From: Synechococcus sp. CB0101
Lineage (GTDB): Bacteria > Cyanobacteriota > Cyanobacteriia > PCC-6307 > Cyanobiaceae
DNA length: 64,000 nt
Direction: 5' to 3'
Assembly (NCBI RefSeq): GCF_000179235.2
Contig: NZ_CP039373.1
Span: 1,705,860 to 1,769,859, forward strand
In this document: piece by piece, positions 1 through 8,685 of the stretch
How the letters are laid out: each line of letters opens with the position of its first letter
Numbering within the stretch: the stretch's first letter is position 1
Notes under the pieces: generated by a model
Database searches by the model: none
What the model saw: only the letters and a program-made list of their open reading frames with translations
What the model was told of the DNA's origin: nothing
Translations under genes and position numbers: made by a program

Positions 1-2
1 TC

Positions 3-101
3 AGCAGCGATGCGGCCCTGGTGGAAGCGGAGCGCCAGTGGAATGCCTATGCCGCCGGCCGCTTCCCCGCTTCAAAAACTCTGGCCGGAAGAAATCCTTA
101 A
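3..101 (+). CDS. C-terminal tail of an upstream gene (partial)
   Basis: An open frame enters from the left edge and ends at TAA (99-101), giving about 32 residues, including the stretch VEAERQWNAYAAGRFPASK. Codon choice is GC-rich like the host genes, and the frame is collinear with the response regulator that follows 94 nt later. The fragment is too short to assign a family. It could be chance, because open frames are common at this GC content. Confidence 0.3.
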   Translation, partial: SSDAALVEAERQWNAYAAGRFPASKTLAGRNP

Positions 102-195
102 GAGTTCGCTGCATAGTCCTGGTTTCAGGGGTTTTGGGCCTCGGTCTGTTCATCCTGAGATGTATCGTTGCGCTTCTTCATCACCTGTTGTGCGT

Positions 196-1005
196 ATGGC
201 CCTCGGCGACCAGCACCAGCTCGGTGAGGCGTCGGGAGCCGCATCTGGAGCGGAGGGCCACCGCGCCACCTTGCTCGTGGTGGACGACGAGCCGGCGGTG
301 CGCCGTGTGCTCGTGATGCGCCTGCAGCTGGCCGGTTACCGGGTGGTGTGCGCCGAAGACGGCGAAGAAGCGCTCACCCTGTTTCACCAGGAACAGCCCG
401 ATCTCGTCGTGCTCGACGTGATGCTGCCCAAGCTCGATGGCTTCGCCGTGTGCCGGCGGCTTCGGGCGGAATCCTGCGTGCCGATCATTTTCCTCTCGGC
501 TCTCGATGCCATCGCCGAGCGGGTTGCTGGCCTCGATCTCGGCGCCGACGACTATCTGCCCAAGCCCTTCAGCCCCAAAGAGCTCGAGGCGCGCATCGCC
601 ACGATCCTGCGGCGTGTGGGCCGCGGCTCCGCCGCTGCCGAGCCCCGTGAGGCCACACCTGGCCAGGGTGTGCTGCGGGTGGGTGATCTGGTGGTGGACA
701 CCAACCGCCGCCAGGTGACCCGCGACGGCGAACGCATCGGCCTCACCTACACCGAGTTCAGCCTGCTGGAGCTGCTCTTCCGCGAACCCGGCCGTGTGGT
801 GCCGCGGGCCGAGATCCTCGAGCAGCTTTGGGGCTACCCGCCGCGCCGCGCTGCGGACCTGCGCGTGGTGGATGTATACGTCGCCCGCCTGCGGGGCAAG
901 CTCGAGCCTGATCCGCGCAACCCGGAGCTGATCCTCACCGTGCGCGGCACCGGCTACGCCTCCCAGCGCGTGGGTGACCTGCCCGGGATGGCCGCCGCAG
1001 GCTGA
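196..1005 (+). CDS. OmpR/PhoB-family response regulator, RpaB-like
   Basis: A 269-residue two-component response regulator. The receiver domain (about 24-135) has the acidic pair D30/D31, phospho-acceptor D74 in VVLDVMLPKLDG, switch S101 and conserved K123 in LPKPFSPKELEAR. The C-terminal winged helix (about 165-260) carries the recognition region VVDVYVARLRGKLE at about 224-237. Overall it resembles cyanobacterial RpaB/Ycf27, which tunes photosystem and high-light genes. However, the linker and parts of the DNA-binding domain differ from canonical RpaB, so it may be a paralog. I chose ATG 196 because the longer frame upstream of it has no domain content and overlaps the tail of the preceding gene. 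lysS follows 67 nt later on the same strand. Confidence 0.85.
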   Translation: MALGDQHQLGEASGAASGAEGHRATLLVVDDEPAVRRVLVMRLQLAGYRVVCAEDGEEALTLFHQEQPDLVVLDVMLPKLDGFAVCRRLRAESCVPIIFLSALDAIAERVAGLDLGADDYLPKPFSPKELEARIATILRRVGRGSAAAEPREATPGQGVLRVGDLVVDTNRRQVTRDGERIGLTYTEFSLLELLFREPGRVVPRAEILEQLWGYPPRRAADLRVVDVYVARLRGKLEPDPRNPELILTVRGTGYASQRVGDLPGMAAAG

Positions 1006-1072
1006 GGCTGTTTGGCATCACGGCAGCACCGCGTTCCTGCAGGATGGCGGCACGCTGAGTTGAATCGGGCCC

Positions 1073-2581
1073 TTGTCTGAGCTGCGCGAGACCCGCCTTG
1101 AGAAAGGCAAGGCCCTGGCGGCCCTGGGCCAGGGGCCCTATGCGCTGCGGTTCGACCCCAGCCATCGCACGGCCGAGTTGCAGGCCGCCCACGCTGATCT
1201 GGCCAACGGCGAAGAGCGCGATTTGGCCGTGGCGGTGGCCGGCCGGGTGATGACCCGTCGCGTGATGGGCAAGCTCGCCTTCTTCACCCTGGCCGATGAA
1301 ACCGGCCCGATTCAACTGTTCATCGAGAAGGCCACGCTGGCGGCCTCGATGCCCGATGACCCCGAGGCCTTCGCTCACATCACCTCCCTGGTGGATGCCG
1401 GCGACCTGATCGGCGTGCAGGGCACCCTGCGCCGCACCGACCGCGGCGAGCTTTCGGTGAAGGTGAAGAGCTGGCAGATGCTCAGCAAGAGCCTGCAGCC
1501 CTTGCCCGATAAGTGGCATGGCCTCTCTGATGTGGAGAAGCGCTACCGGCAGCGCTATCTCGATCTGATTGTCTCGCCCGACACCCGTGAAACCTTCCGG
1601 CGCCGGGCCCTGGCGGTGAGTGCGATCCGCCGCTGGCTCGATGAGCGCGGCTTCCTGGAGATCGAAACGCCGGTGCTGCAGAGCGTGCCCGGCGGCGCCG
1701 ATGCGCGGCCGTTTGAAACCCACCACAACGCCCTCGATCTGCCCCTCACCCTGCGCATCGCCACCGAGCTGCACCTGAAGCGGCTGGTGGTGGGCGGCTT
1801 TGAGCGGGTTTATGAGCTGGGCCGCATCTTCCGCAACGAGGGCATCAGCACGCGCCACAACCCGGAGTTCACCTCGATTGAGGTGTACCAGGCCTATGCC
1901 GACTACAACGACATGATGGATCTCACGGAGCAGCTGATTGCTCACGTGTGCCAACAGGTGTGCGGCAGCACCACGATTCGTTATCAGGGCAACGAGATTG
2001 ATCTCACGCCCCCCTGGCGCCGCGTGACGATGCACGAGCTAGTGCAGGAGGCCACGGGCCTTGATTTCGGCGCCTTCGGTTCCCGGGCTGAGGCTGCCGC
2101 AGCCATGGAGGCCAAGGGTTTGGCGGCGCCGGCGCTGGCGGATTCCGTGGGTCGCCTGTTGGTGGAGGCCTTCGAGCAAACGGTGGAAACGGATTTGATC
2201 CAACCCACGTTTGTGATCGATTACCCGGTGGAAAACTCACCCCTGGCCAGAGCCCATCGCAGCAAACCCGGCTTGGTGGAGCGCTTTGAACTGTTCATCG
2301 TCGGCCGTGAAACCGCCAATGCCTTCAGTGAACTGATTGATCCGGTGGATCAGCGCCAGCGCTTGGAAGCCCAGATGGCCCGCAAGGCCGCCGGCGACGA
2401 CGAAGCCCAGGAGGTGGATGAGGATTTCATCCAGGCCCTCGAGGTGGGCATGCCCCCCACCGGCGGCTTGGGTATCGGCATCGATCGGCTGGTGATGCTG
2501 CTCACCGACAGCGCCTCGATCCGCGATGTGATCGCCTTCCCGCTGCTGCGCCCGGAAACCCGCACTGCTGGCGCCGACTGA
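1073..2581 (+). CDS. lysS: Lysyl-tRNA synthetase, class II
   Basis: A 502-residue cytosolic enzyme that charges tRNA-Lys with lysine using ATP. The N-terminal OB-fold anticodon-binding domain spans about 50-165. Class II motif 2 ([18 protein letters not shown]) begins near residue 253 and motif 3 ([13 protein letters not shown]) near 465. Length is normal for bacterial LysRS. The reading frame starts at a TTG (1073), giving [12 protein letters not shown], which matches the usual short N-terminus. No ATG lies in frame before the OB domain. A long open frame on the opposite strand across this gene is a GC-driven shadow. Confidence 0.97.
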   Translation: MSELRETRLEKGKALAALGQGPYALRFDPSHRTAELQAAHADLANGEERDLAVAVAGRVMTRRVMGKLAFFTLADETGPIQLFIEKATLAASMPDDPEAFAHITSLVDAGDLIGVQGTLRRTDRGELSVKVKSWQMLSKSLQPLPDKWHGLSDVEKRYRQRYLDLIVSPDTRETFRRRALAVSAIRRWLDERGFLEIETPVLQSVPGGADARPFETHHNALDLPLTLRIATELHLKRLVVGGFERVYELGRIFRNEGISTRHNPEFTSIEVYQAYADYNDMMDLTEQLIAHVCQQVCGSTTIRYQGNEIDLTPPWRRVTMHELVQEATGLDFGAFGSRAEAAAAMEAKGLAAPALADSVGRLLVEAFEQTVETDLIQPTFVIDYPVENSPLARAHRSKPGLVERFELFIVGRETANAFSELIDPVDQRQRLEAQMARKAAGDDEAQEVDEDFIQALEVGMPPTGGLGIGIDRLVMLLTDSASIRDVIAFPLLRPETRTAGAD

Positions 2582-2600
2582 AGGGCGATACCCGCAATGG

Positions 2601-2606
2601 GATAAT
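2601..2606 (+). promoter_or_regulatory. Possible -10 box (GATAAT)
   Basis: GATAAT sits 24 nt before the start of the small conserved gene at 2631 and just after lysS. No convincing -35 box lies at the right distance, so this is only a weak suggestion of a separate promoter. Confidence 0.25.
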
Positions 2607-2630
2607 CAACCCTAGTAGGCCAGGGTCCCC

Positions 2631-2894
2631 ATGAGTGGTGAGCGCGTCGGTTTCCGCTTCAAGCACGCTGATGCGGTGGTGAAGCGCAATCCCCAGGGCC
2701 GCTCCCGCCGGGGTTGGGTGATGGAGCCGGTGGAGCAAACCACCAGCCGCGGCACCAAGATGCCCGCCTATCGCATCCGCTGGCGCGACAGTGAACGCCC
2801 CGAGATCGTGCTGCAGCACATGCTGATTGCCGATCCCGACCCCACCCCGCCGCCCGAGGGCGTGAGCCTTGTTCCCCCTGCTCCCAAGCAGTAA
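2631..2894 (+). CDS. Small conserved cyanobacterial protein
   Basis: An 87-residue, soluble, basic protein of unknown function. It has no signal peptide or membrane segment. The core (about 5-65) includes GFRFKHADAVVKRN and a Trp/Arg-rich stretch, YRIRWRDSERPEIVLQ, that looks like a small beta-rich fold. The tail is proline-rich. I recognise it as the type of short protein conserved beside lysS in picocyanobacteria, but no function is known to me. The ATG at 2631 follows lysS by 49 nt and a weak GATAAT lies between them. It ends 4 nt before the convergent YdcF gene. Confidence 0.75.
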   Translation: MSGERVGFRFKHADAVVKRNPQGRSRRGWVMEPVEQTTSRGTKMPAYRIRWRDSERPEIVLQHMLIADPDPTPPPEGVSLVPPAPKQ

Positions 2895-2898
2895 GGCC

Positions 2899-3705
2899 CT
2901 ACGACCAGCCTCGTAGCCGGTAGAGCGCGAGGCCGAGATGTTCCTTCAGGGCCACGCTGCTCAAGTGCAGCGCCTCGGCCTCAGGAACCAGCCCTTTCAG
3001 CACCGATCCGGCCGTGGGCTTTCCGTAGCGAGCTCGGGTTGGCAGTTGGTAGTCGCAGGCCACTGGAATCACACGCAAGCCGCTGCGTTGCTGGAAGGTG
3101 GCCAGGGAGCGCGGCATGTGAAACGCGCTGGTCACCAGCAGCACCGTGCGCCAGCCCCGTTTCCGGGCCAGTTGGCCGATGTCGCGGGCTTCCTCGGCGG
3201 TGGTGCGTGACCTGGGGTTGGTGAGGATTCGCTCCGGCGGCATTCCCAGTTCAATGGCCAGCGCTTGAGCCGATAGAGCTTCCGGAGGAGCTGGATCACC
3301 TGCGGTGAAGGTCACCTGGCCGCCGCTGGTGAGCAGCACCGGAGCCTTGTTCTGCCGCAGCAGCCGCAGGCCCGTGAGCAAGCGATCACCCCCCTCCGCC
3401 ACTTCCACGGCTTGGCGGGGCGCCAGCGCCGGTCGCAACCCGCCCCCCAGCACCACCACCGCATCAGCTCGGGGAATCTGGCGAGGTGTGAGCGCAGCGG
3501 CCTGCTCCTCCAGTCCCCAGATCAACTGCCGGCTGGTGAGGGGCATCGCAAACAACCAGATCAGGCCGATGCCCGCTCCGCTCAGGCCCATGCCCCAGCG
3601 CGGCCGGCTCCGCGCCGCTGCTCCCAGGCCCGCCAACTGCAGCAGCAGGCCCAGCCCCAGGGGGTAAACGAACAAAGGGAGGAGTTTGGAGAGCAGGAAA
3701 CCCAT
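2899..3705 (-). CDS. YdcF/SanA/ElyC-family (DUF218) membrane protein
   Basis: 268 residues. Two N-terminal membrane segments (about 9-27 and 38-56) precede a soluble DUF218 domain. That domain has the family signatures DAVVVLGGGL (81-90), an LLTSGG turn (about 124-129), a TTAEEARDI segment and VTSAFHMPRS. Members of this family include ElyC and SanA of E. coli, which affect cell-envelope integrity; the biochemical activity is not settled. It is the last gene of the minus-strand run that includes egtB and egtD, 25 nt after its upstream neighbour, so it may be co-transcribed with them. A role in ergothioneine is not implied by sequence. Confidence 0.85.
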   Translation of the reverse strand: MGFLLSKLLPLFVYPLGLGLLLQLAGLGAAARSRPRWGMGLSGAGIGLIWLFAMPLTSRQLIWGLEEQAAALTPRQIPRADAVVVLGGGLRPALAPRQAVEVAEGGDRLLTGLRLLRQNKAPVLLTSGGQVTFTAGDPAPPEALSAQALAIELGMPPERILTNPRSRTTAEEARDIGQLARKRGWRTVLLVTSAFHMPRSLATFQQRSGLRVIPVACDYQLPTRARYGKPTAGSVLKGLVPEAEALHLSSVALKEHLGLALYRLRGWS

Positions 3706-3730
3706 CGCTGGCGTGATCTCGGCGGCGTTG

Positions 3731-4210
3731 TCAGCTGCGCTGGCCCTGCCGGCGTCGCAGCGCCTCGAGCTCTTGTTCCACTTCGAAGCGGGCCCAGGCC
3801 TGATCCAGGGGATCCGTTCCGGTTGGCTTTTGTCCCGCTGCCGTAGCTGCCGGTTCAGCTTGATTCAGCTGCACCGCCTGGCCCAGTTGCTCGAGGGTGT
3901 GCCAGCGCTGGCGGCCGCGCTCCATCAGTTGGACCACCTGCTGCTCGGCCCGTGCCGCCAGATCCAGTGCACCGGCAGCGCGGGCCCGTTGAGCGCGATC
4001 GCGCCACTCGCGGATCTGGGCTGCGAGCTGGAGTAGTTCGCTGCGCAAGGCTTCGGCCTGGGCCAGCAACCGGCGCTGCCGCTGGCGTTGTTCCTGCCGC
4101 TCCTGCTCTTGCAGCAGCGCCTCCTGGGTGGGATTGGCCCGCAGGAAGGCCTGCAGCTGTTGCTCCAGCCGGGCCTCGAGTTGCTCGAGCCAGTCGGCGG
4201 CTGCGCTCAA
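3731..4210 (-). CDS. Hercynine metabolism protein (TIGR04376-like)
   Basis: 159 residues, very rich in Gln, Glu, Arg and Leu, with an almost continuous predicted coiled coil from about 8 to 110 and a flexible Ala/Pro linker before a short charged C-terminal helix. It matches my memory of a picocyanobacterial family named only from its genomic link to ergothioneine (hercynine) genes. No catalytic motif is visible, so a scaffold or assembly role is possible but unproven. Its start overlaps the stop of the small hercynine-associated gene by 4 nt, so the two are probably translationally coupled. Confidence 0.75.
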   Translation of the reverse strand: MSAAADWLEQLEARLEQQLQAFLRANPTQEALLQEQERQEQRQRQRRLLAQAEALRSELLQLAAQIREWRDRAQRARAAGALDLAARAEQQVVQLMERGRQRWHTLEQLGQAVQLNQAEPAATAAGQKPTGTDPLDQAWARFEVEQELEALRRRQGQRS

Positions 4211-4437
4211 GGGGCGTCGGGGGCGCGGGTGATCAGCGGCGCTTCGATTTCTTCCTGCAGCGGCGTGATCGCGGCTTCGCGGGAGCGCAACAGCAGTTGG
4301 GTGAGCCGGGCGATGCCGCCCTCGCCCAGGTTTTGGGAGGCCAGGGATTCGAAGGCGTTGCCGTAGAGCTCCTCAAGCTGGGTGATCAGGTTTTCGCGCA
4401 GCTCGCGCACGGCCCGGCGCTGCTCTTCCCTCGACAT
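4207..4437 (-). CDS. Hercynine metabolism small protein (TIGR04375-like)
   Basis: A 76-residue, acidic, all-helical protein with no membrane segment. Its N-terminal half includes LRENLITQLEELYGNAFESL. It belongs to the short partner family usually found next to the coiled-coil hercynine-associated protein and egtD in picocyanobacteria. It lies 20 nt after egtD and overlaps the next gene by 4 nt. Function unknown. It may form a complex with its neighbour, which I infer only from coupling and shared helical character. Confidence 0.75.
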   Translation of the reverse strand: MSREEQRRAVRELRENLITQLEELYGNAFESLASQNLGEGGIARLTQLLLRSREAAITPLQEEIEAPLITRAPDAP

Positions 4438-4457
4438 GCTGCGGCTCCTCGCTGGCT

Positions 4458-5444
4458 TCAGTCTGCCTGCACCAGTAGGTGCAGAGATAGATCGCCAGCT
4501 GGATCACTCCAACGTTCCGACCCCCGCCAGCCGGCCGAGGCGGCCAGCTCCAGAAACGCCTCCGGGCTGTATTTCGCACTGGTTTCGGTGATGAGCGCTT
4601 CCCCCGCCGCGAAGCTCCAGCTGCGGCCGGCCAGCTTCACCTCCTGGGCGCGCTGGCTCACCAGTGCCATCTCGATGTGGCTGTGCTCCTCCACCCAGCG
4701 GGCCCGGTAGTGGAAGGCCTCTAGATCGAAGCTTCCGGCCAGATCGCGATTGAGCCGCCGCAAGAGGTTGAGGGCGAAGGCGGCCGACACCCCAGCTGCA
4801 TCGTCGTAAGCCGCCTCCAGCCGCTCCACAGCCTTGGGTTGGTCGATTCCGATCAGCAGCTGGCCGCCCGGCCCCAGTAGCCGCCGGAACTGCGCCAGTA
4901 GATCCCGTGCCGCCGCCGGCTCAAAGTTGCCCAGGGAGCTGCCCGGGAAGAAGCCCAGGTGGGCCGTGCCATTGAGCAGTGGGTGCTCCGGCAGTTCCTC
5001 CAGCTGGCTGTAGTCGCAGCAGATCCCCAGGATCGGCACCGCCGGAAACTGCTGCTCCAGCCGGGTGCAGGCGGCTTGCAAATGTTCGGCGCTGATGTCG
5101 AGCGCCACGTAGGCCGGTTGGGCCAGGGCCTGCAGCAGCGGCGCCACCTTGCGGGCGCTGCCGGCGCCGAATTCCACGAGGGTGCCGCTGCCCAGGGCCG
5201 CGGCGATCGCCGCGGCTTCCCGTTCGAGCAGGGCGGTTTCGGTGGCCGTGAGGGTGTATTCCGGCTGCTGACAGATCAGATCGAAGAGGCGGGAACCTTC
5301 TGCGTCGTAGAGGAACCAGGCCGGCAGTTGTTTGCGGCTGCGGCTCAGGCCGTCGATCACCAGCTGGCGCATGTCTGCCGGGGCGGGATGCAGATCGAGC
5401 AGCTCCACCGCCCGCTCTACCCCGGTTACCGCGCTCCCACTCAT
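4458..5444 (-). CDS. egtD: L-histidine N-alpha-methyltransferase
   Basis: A 328-residue SAM-dependent enzyme that trimethylates histidine to hercynine, the first step of ergothioneine synthesis. Visible family blocks are YDAEGSRLFDLICQQPEYTLT (about 46-66), the SAM loop VEFGAGSARK (90-99), ALDIS (114-118) and FFPGSSLGNFEP (165-176). A longer in-frame extension exists upstream, but it lies inside egtB. ATG at 5444 gives the standard length and a 4-nt overlap with the egtB stop, a usual sign of translational coupling. Confidence 0.96.
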   Translation of the reverse strand: MSGSAVTGVERAVELLDLHPAPADMRQLVIDGLSRSRKQLPAWFLYDAEGSRLFDLICQQPEYTLTATETALLEREAAAIAAALGSGTLVEFGAGSARKVAPLLQALAQPAYVALDISAEHLQAACTRLEQQFPAVPILGICCDYSQLEELPEHPLLNGTAHLGFFPGSSLGNFEPAAARDLLAQFRRLLGPGGQLLIGIDQPKAVERLEAAYDDAAGVSAAFALNLLRRLNRDLAGSFDLEAFHYRARWVEEHSHIEMALVSQRAQEVKLAGRSWSFAAGEALITETSAKYSPEAFLELAASAGWRGSERWSDPAGDLSLHLLVQAD

Positions 5445-6699
5445 CGCTGCACCTCGCGCACCAGCCGCACACCGCTGGCCATCCAGCGGCTCGCCGGTGG
5501 GTAGAAATTGCGGTAGGTGAGCCGCTCGTGGCCGGCTGGGGTAAGGAAGCCGCTGCCGCGCAGCACGAATTGCGAGGTCATGAACTTGCCGTTGTATTCG
5601 CCCACGGCCCCGGCTGCCGGTGCAAAGCCGGGATAGGGGCGATAGGGGCTGCCGGTCCACTGCCAGAGGCAGCCGTAGGCCTGGGGCAGATCGCCAGCGG
5701 CGGCGGCCAGCTCCCACTCTGCTTCACTCGGCAAGCGCGCCCCGGCCCAGCGGGCGTAGGCATCCGCTTCAAACCAGCTCAGATGCCGCACCGGGGCCTC
5801 AGGCTGCCGGGGCCGGCGGCCCGCCAGGGTGAACTCCCACTCCCCTCGCCAGTAGCGGGGCGCTTGCCAGCTCCGCTGCTGCACCACGGCCCAGCCTTCG
5901 CTCATCCACAGCTCCGGCCGGCGGTAGCCGCCATCAGCGATGAAGGCCGCGAACTCGCTGTTGCTCACCAAGCGGTTGGCGATGGCGAAGGGCTCGAGCC
6001 AGACGCGGTGGCGGGGCGCCTCGTTGTCGAAATGGAAGCCGCCAGGCGAGGGGCCGGGGCCGCTGCTTCCCCCGGATGGCCGATCTCCACCAGCCCTCCC
6101 GCAACCTCGATCCAGTTCGGGTCGGCCGGGGCCGCTGCGGCGCCGCGCTCGTAGGCGGCTTCAGGATCCACGCACCCGGCGCCGGCCGGGTAGGCCACCG
6201 GCTCGAGCGGATTGCGGCTGAAGCCATCGAGCAGATCCATCAGCAGCAACTCCTGGTGCTGCTGCTCGTGCTGCAGGCCCAGCTCCACCAGCGCGGGATC
6301 CAGGTGCTCCAGTTCCTGCTCGAGGGCTGCGGTCACCCGCTGGCGCCAGGCGAGCACCTCCGCGATTGGTGGCCGGGTGAGCAGGCCGCGCTGGGGTCGC
6401 GGGTGCCGCTCCCCCACGGCCTCGTAATAGCTGTTGAACAGATAGCCCCAGCGGCTCTCCGCCGGCTCATAGCCGGGCCGCTGCCGCAGCAGAAACTCCT
6501 CAAAAAACCAGGTGGTGTGGCCCAGATGCCATTTCGCAGGACTGGCATCGGCCATGCCTTGCAGGCAGAGATCTTCCGGTTCGAGCCCCTCAATCAGCGC
6601 TTCGCTGGCCTGGCGGATCTGGCGCAGCCGCGGGAGCAACGCGGAAGGCGTGGCGCTTGGGATTGCGTTAGCTGGAAAGGTCGTTGCGCTGTTCATCAT
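5441..6699 (-). pseudogene. egtB: egtB, hercynine oxygenase, with one frameshift
   Basis: EgtB is the non-heme iron sulfoxide synthase that joins hercynine to a thiol. The N-terminal half (6699 downward) has the DinB-like iron site: H58/H61 in WHLGHTTWFFEEF and the HEQQH of LQHEQQHQE (144-148). The C-terminal formylglycine-generating-enzyme-like half (GFHFDNEAPRHRV, LPSEAEWE, GSGFLT) continues in another frame. The switch lies near the five-base C run at 6069-6073 (plus strand), just after WIEVAGGLVEIGHPG. The span is 1259 nt, one short of a 419-residue gene of normal length, so a single missing base explains it. Everything else looks intact. A sequencing or assembly error is likelier than true loss. 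Confidence 0.9.
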
Positions 6700-7622
6700 C
6701 CGAGGCCTAACAGCATTCCGATCACGTGTTTGGCATGTTTCTCGTAAAGCCTGGCCTGTTCGCTCGCATCCAGGTAGTACCAGGATCCGTGAAAACCGCT
6801 TGAATCGCTGTAACTGGATTCATTGAAGAGGCGATTCAGCACAGCTTGTGAGGGCAGCTTGGCGTTCAGGTTCGGATCGTTGAGGTGTCGGGCAAAGAAA
6901 ATATCTTCGGCTTCGGTGTCGGGTGAAGCGTGGCTGTGCTGTTCACAAATGGCCTGCATCACGCGTGGGTTGCGGATTGAGAGCCCGCCATTGCCGTTGT
7001 TGGTGTGGTCTGGCACGGTCTGGCACAGGGCTTGATTGGCCCACTGGCTGCCTGTGCGAGTGAGGGTTGGATCGTAGGTGGGGAATTCGCAGGACGTGAT
7101 CCGGCCTTTGTTCCAAGGAGGGCCAGCGAAGTCGTAGTGCAACTCCTCCAGCTCCAGGGGTTGGATAACCAAGGCATCAGGCTGAAAGATCAGCACGTGT
7201 TCGCCGGTCAAGGTTTTCCAGAAGTCAGCGGATTTGAAAAGGGTGTTGTATTTGTTCCAGCCCAGCGAGTCGGTGATTCCAAAATCATCGAGTGTTTTAA
7301 TGGTAATGAAGCGGCTGAATGGCTCTAAAAGTTGGAAAAAAGCCTCTTTTTTAGAGTTGGGTGTGTAGATCGTGACCGTTGCCTGCAGGCGCGTCATCAG
7401 CAACGTGTTGAGCACGCACGTTCTTGTCTGGCGTGTTGCGCGATCGTCGACTAAGACGCAGTTCCAGGTCGTTCGCTCTGGGTCTTGAGATCTGGCCTGA
7501 AGATGTGCTTCCCAGTGCCTGAGAAACAGCTGGTCGATCAGGGAACAGTGGGCGTGGAACAGTTCCAGCCGGTAGTGATTGAGCAGGTGAAGGGGGTTGG
7601 GTTGTCCGCTTTGTTCCGGCAC
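6696..7622 (-). CDS. DUF5672 protein, glycosyltransferase-like
   Basis: About 308 residues. The family signatures are LIFQPDALVIQPLE, FAGPPW, NGGLSIRNPRVM and EDIFFARHL, the pattern of DUF5672 proteins, which are thought to have a GT-A-like glycosyltransferase fold. No signal peptide or membrane segment is visible. The longest frame starts at an ATG (7796), but this would run 113 nt into divergent cysK. A GTG at 7622 gives a clean start (VPEQSGQPNPLHLLNHYRLE) and is preferred, though uncertain. Its stop overlaps the egtB start (ATGA), so it is the first gene of the ergothioneine operon as arranged here. A link to ergothioneine is not expected from the family. Confidence 0.75.
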   Translation of the reverse strand: MPEQSGQPNPLHLLNHYRLELFHAHCSLIDQLFLRHWEAHLQARSQDPERTTWNCVLVDDRATRQTRTCVLNTLLMTRLQATVTIYTPNSKKEAFFQLLEPFSRFITIKTLDDFGITDSLGWNKYNTLFKSADFWKTLTGEHVLIFQPDALVIQPLELEELHYDFAGPPWNKGRITSCEFPTYDPTLTRTGSQWANQALCQTVPDHTNNGNGGLSIRNPRVMQAICEQHSHASPDTEAEDIFFARHLNDPNLNAKLPSQAVLNRLFNESSYSDSSGFHGSWYYLDASEQARLYEKHAKHVIGMLLGLG

Positions 7623-7683
7623 GCCTGAACCCGCTTTCCAGCTCGTTATTGTTGCCCAGACCTGCCGAGCCTGCAGCCAGACG

Positions 7684-8673
7684 ATGGGTGGAATCACCTC
7701 CGGCTTCGTGGGGGCCGTCGGCAACACGCCGTTGATCCGGCTGAATGCCCTCAGTGAGGCCACTGGCTGCGAGATCCTCGGCAAGGCCGAATTCATGAAT
7801 CCCGGCGGCTCGGTGAAAGACCGCGCCGCCCTCGGGATTCTTCAGGAGGCGGAAGAACAGGGCCTGCTCAAGCCCGGCGGCACGGTGGTGGAGGGCACGG
7901 CGGGTAACACCGGCATTGGCCTCACGCACCTGTGCAATGCCCGGGGCTACAAGGCGCTGATTGTGATTCCGGAAACCCAGTCGGCCGAGAAGATCGGCCT
8001 GCTGCGCAGCCTCGGCGCGGAGGTGCGCACGGTGCCGGCCGTTCCCTACCGCGATCCCAACAACTACGTGCGCCTCTCCGGTCGCATCGCCGAGGAAACC
8101 CCCGGTGCGGTGTGGGCTAATCAGTTCGACAACCTGGCCAACCGCCGCGCCCACTTCAACAGCACGGGCCCGGAGATCTGGCAGCAAACCGGTGGCAGCG
8201 TGGATGCCTGGGTGGCGGCCACCGGCACCGGCGGCACCTATGCCGGTGTGGCCCTCTACCTCAAGGAGCAGAACCCCAACGTGCGCTGCGTGCTGGCCGA
8301 TCCCTATGGCAGCGCGCTCTACAGCTGGGCCAGCGGCGGTGAGCTGGCCAGCGAGGGCAACTCGATCACCGAGGGCATTGGCAACAGCCGCGTGACTGCC
8401 AATCTCGAGGGTGCGCCCATCGACGATGCCGTTCGCATCCACGACCAGGACGCCCTCGCCACCATTTACAACCTGCTCTGGCAGGAGGGCCTGTTCCTGG
8501 GGGGCTCGGTGGGCATCAACGTGGCCGCAGCGGTGGAAACGGCGCGCCGCCTGGGCCCTGGCCACACGATCGTCACCGTGCTGTGCGACAGCGGCGATCG
8601 CTACCGGTCACGGCTTTATGACGGCCAGTGGCTGACCAGCAAGGGGTTGGAGCAACCTGTGCGCGCAGCCTGA
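7684..8673 (+). CDS. cysK: Cysteine synthase A (O-acetylserine sulfhydrylase)
   Basis: A 329-residue PLP enzyme making L-cysteine from O-acetylserine and sulfide. PLP Lys is K45 in GGSVKDRAA. The substrate loop GTAGNTGIG is at 71-79 and the phosphate-binding GTGGT at 181-185. The frame can be extended upstream by 29 codons, but ATG 7684 gives the conserved N-terminus ITSGFVGAVGNTPLIRLN. Cysteine is also a possible sulfur donor for the divergent ergothioneine genes, so the adjacency may be meaningful. The kinase-like gene follows within 12 nt. Confidence 0.97.
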   Translation: MGGITSGFVGAVGNTPLIRLNALSEATGCEILGKAEFMNPGGSVKDRAALGILQEAEEQGLLKPGGTVVEGTAGNTGIGLTHLCNARGYKALIVIPETQSAEKIGLLRSLGAEVRTVPAVPYRDPNNYVRLSGRIAEETPGAVWANQFDNLANRRAHFNSTGPEIWQQTGGSVDAWVAATGTGGTYAGVALYLKEQNPNVRCVLADPYGSALYSWASGGELASEGNSITEGIGNSRVTANLEGAPIDDAVRIHDQDALATIYNLLWQEGLFLGGSVGINVAAAVETARRLGPGHTIVTVLCDSGDRYRSRLYDGQWLTSKGLEQPVRAA

Positions 8674-8685
8674 GGACCTCCGGCG

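Noticed and set aside
935-2035. 366-codon open frame opposite lysS
   Set aside because: It lies opposite a clear gene, has low-complexity His/Gly/Ala content and no domain; typical antisense shadow at high GC.
6050-6090. Programmed -1 frameshift in egtB
   Set aside because: No slippery heptamer with a downstream stem-loop was evident, and EgtB is not known to need one; a homopolymer error is simpler.
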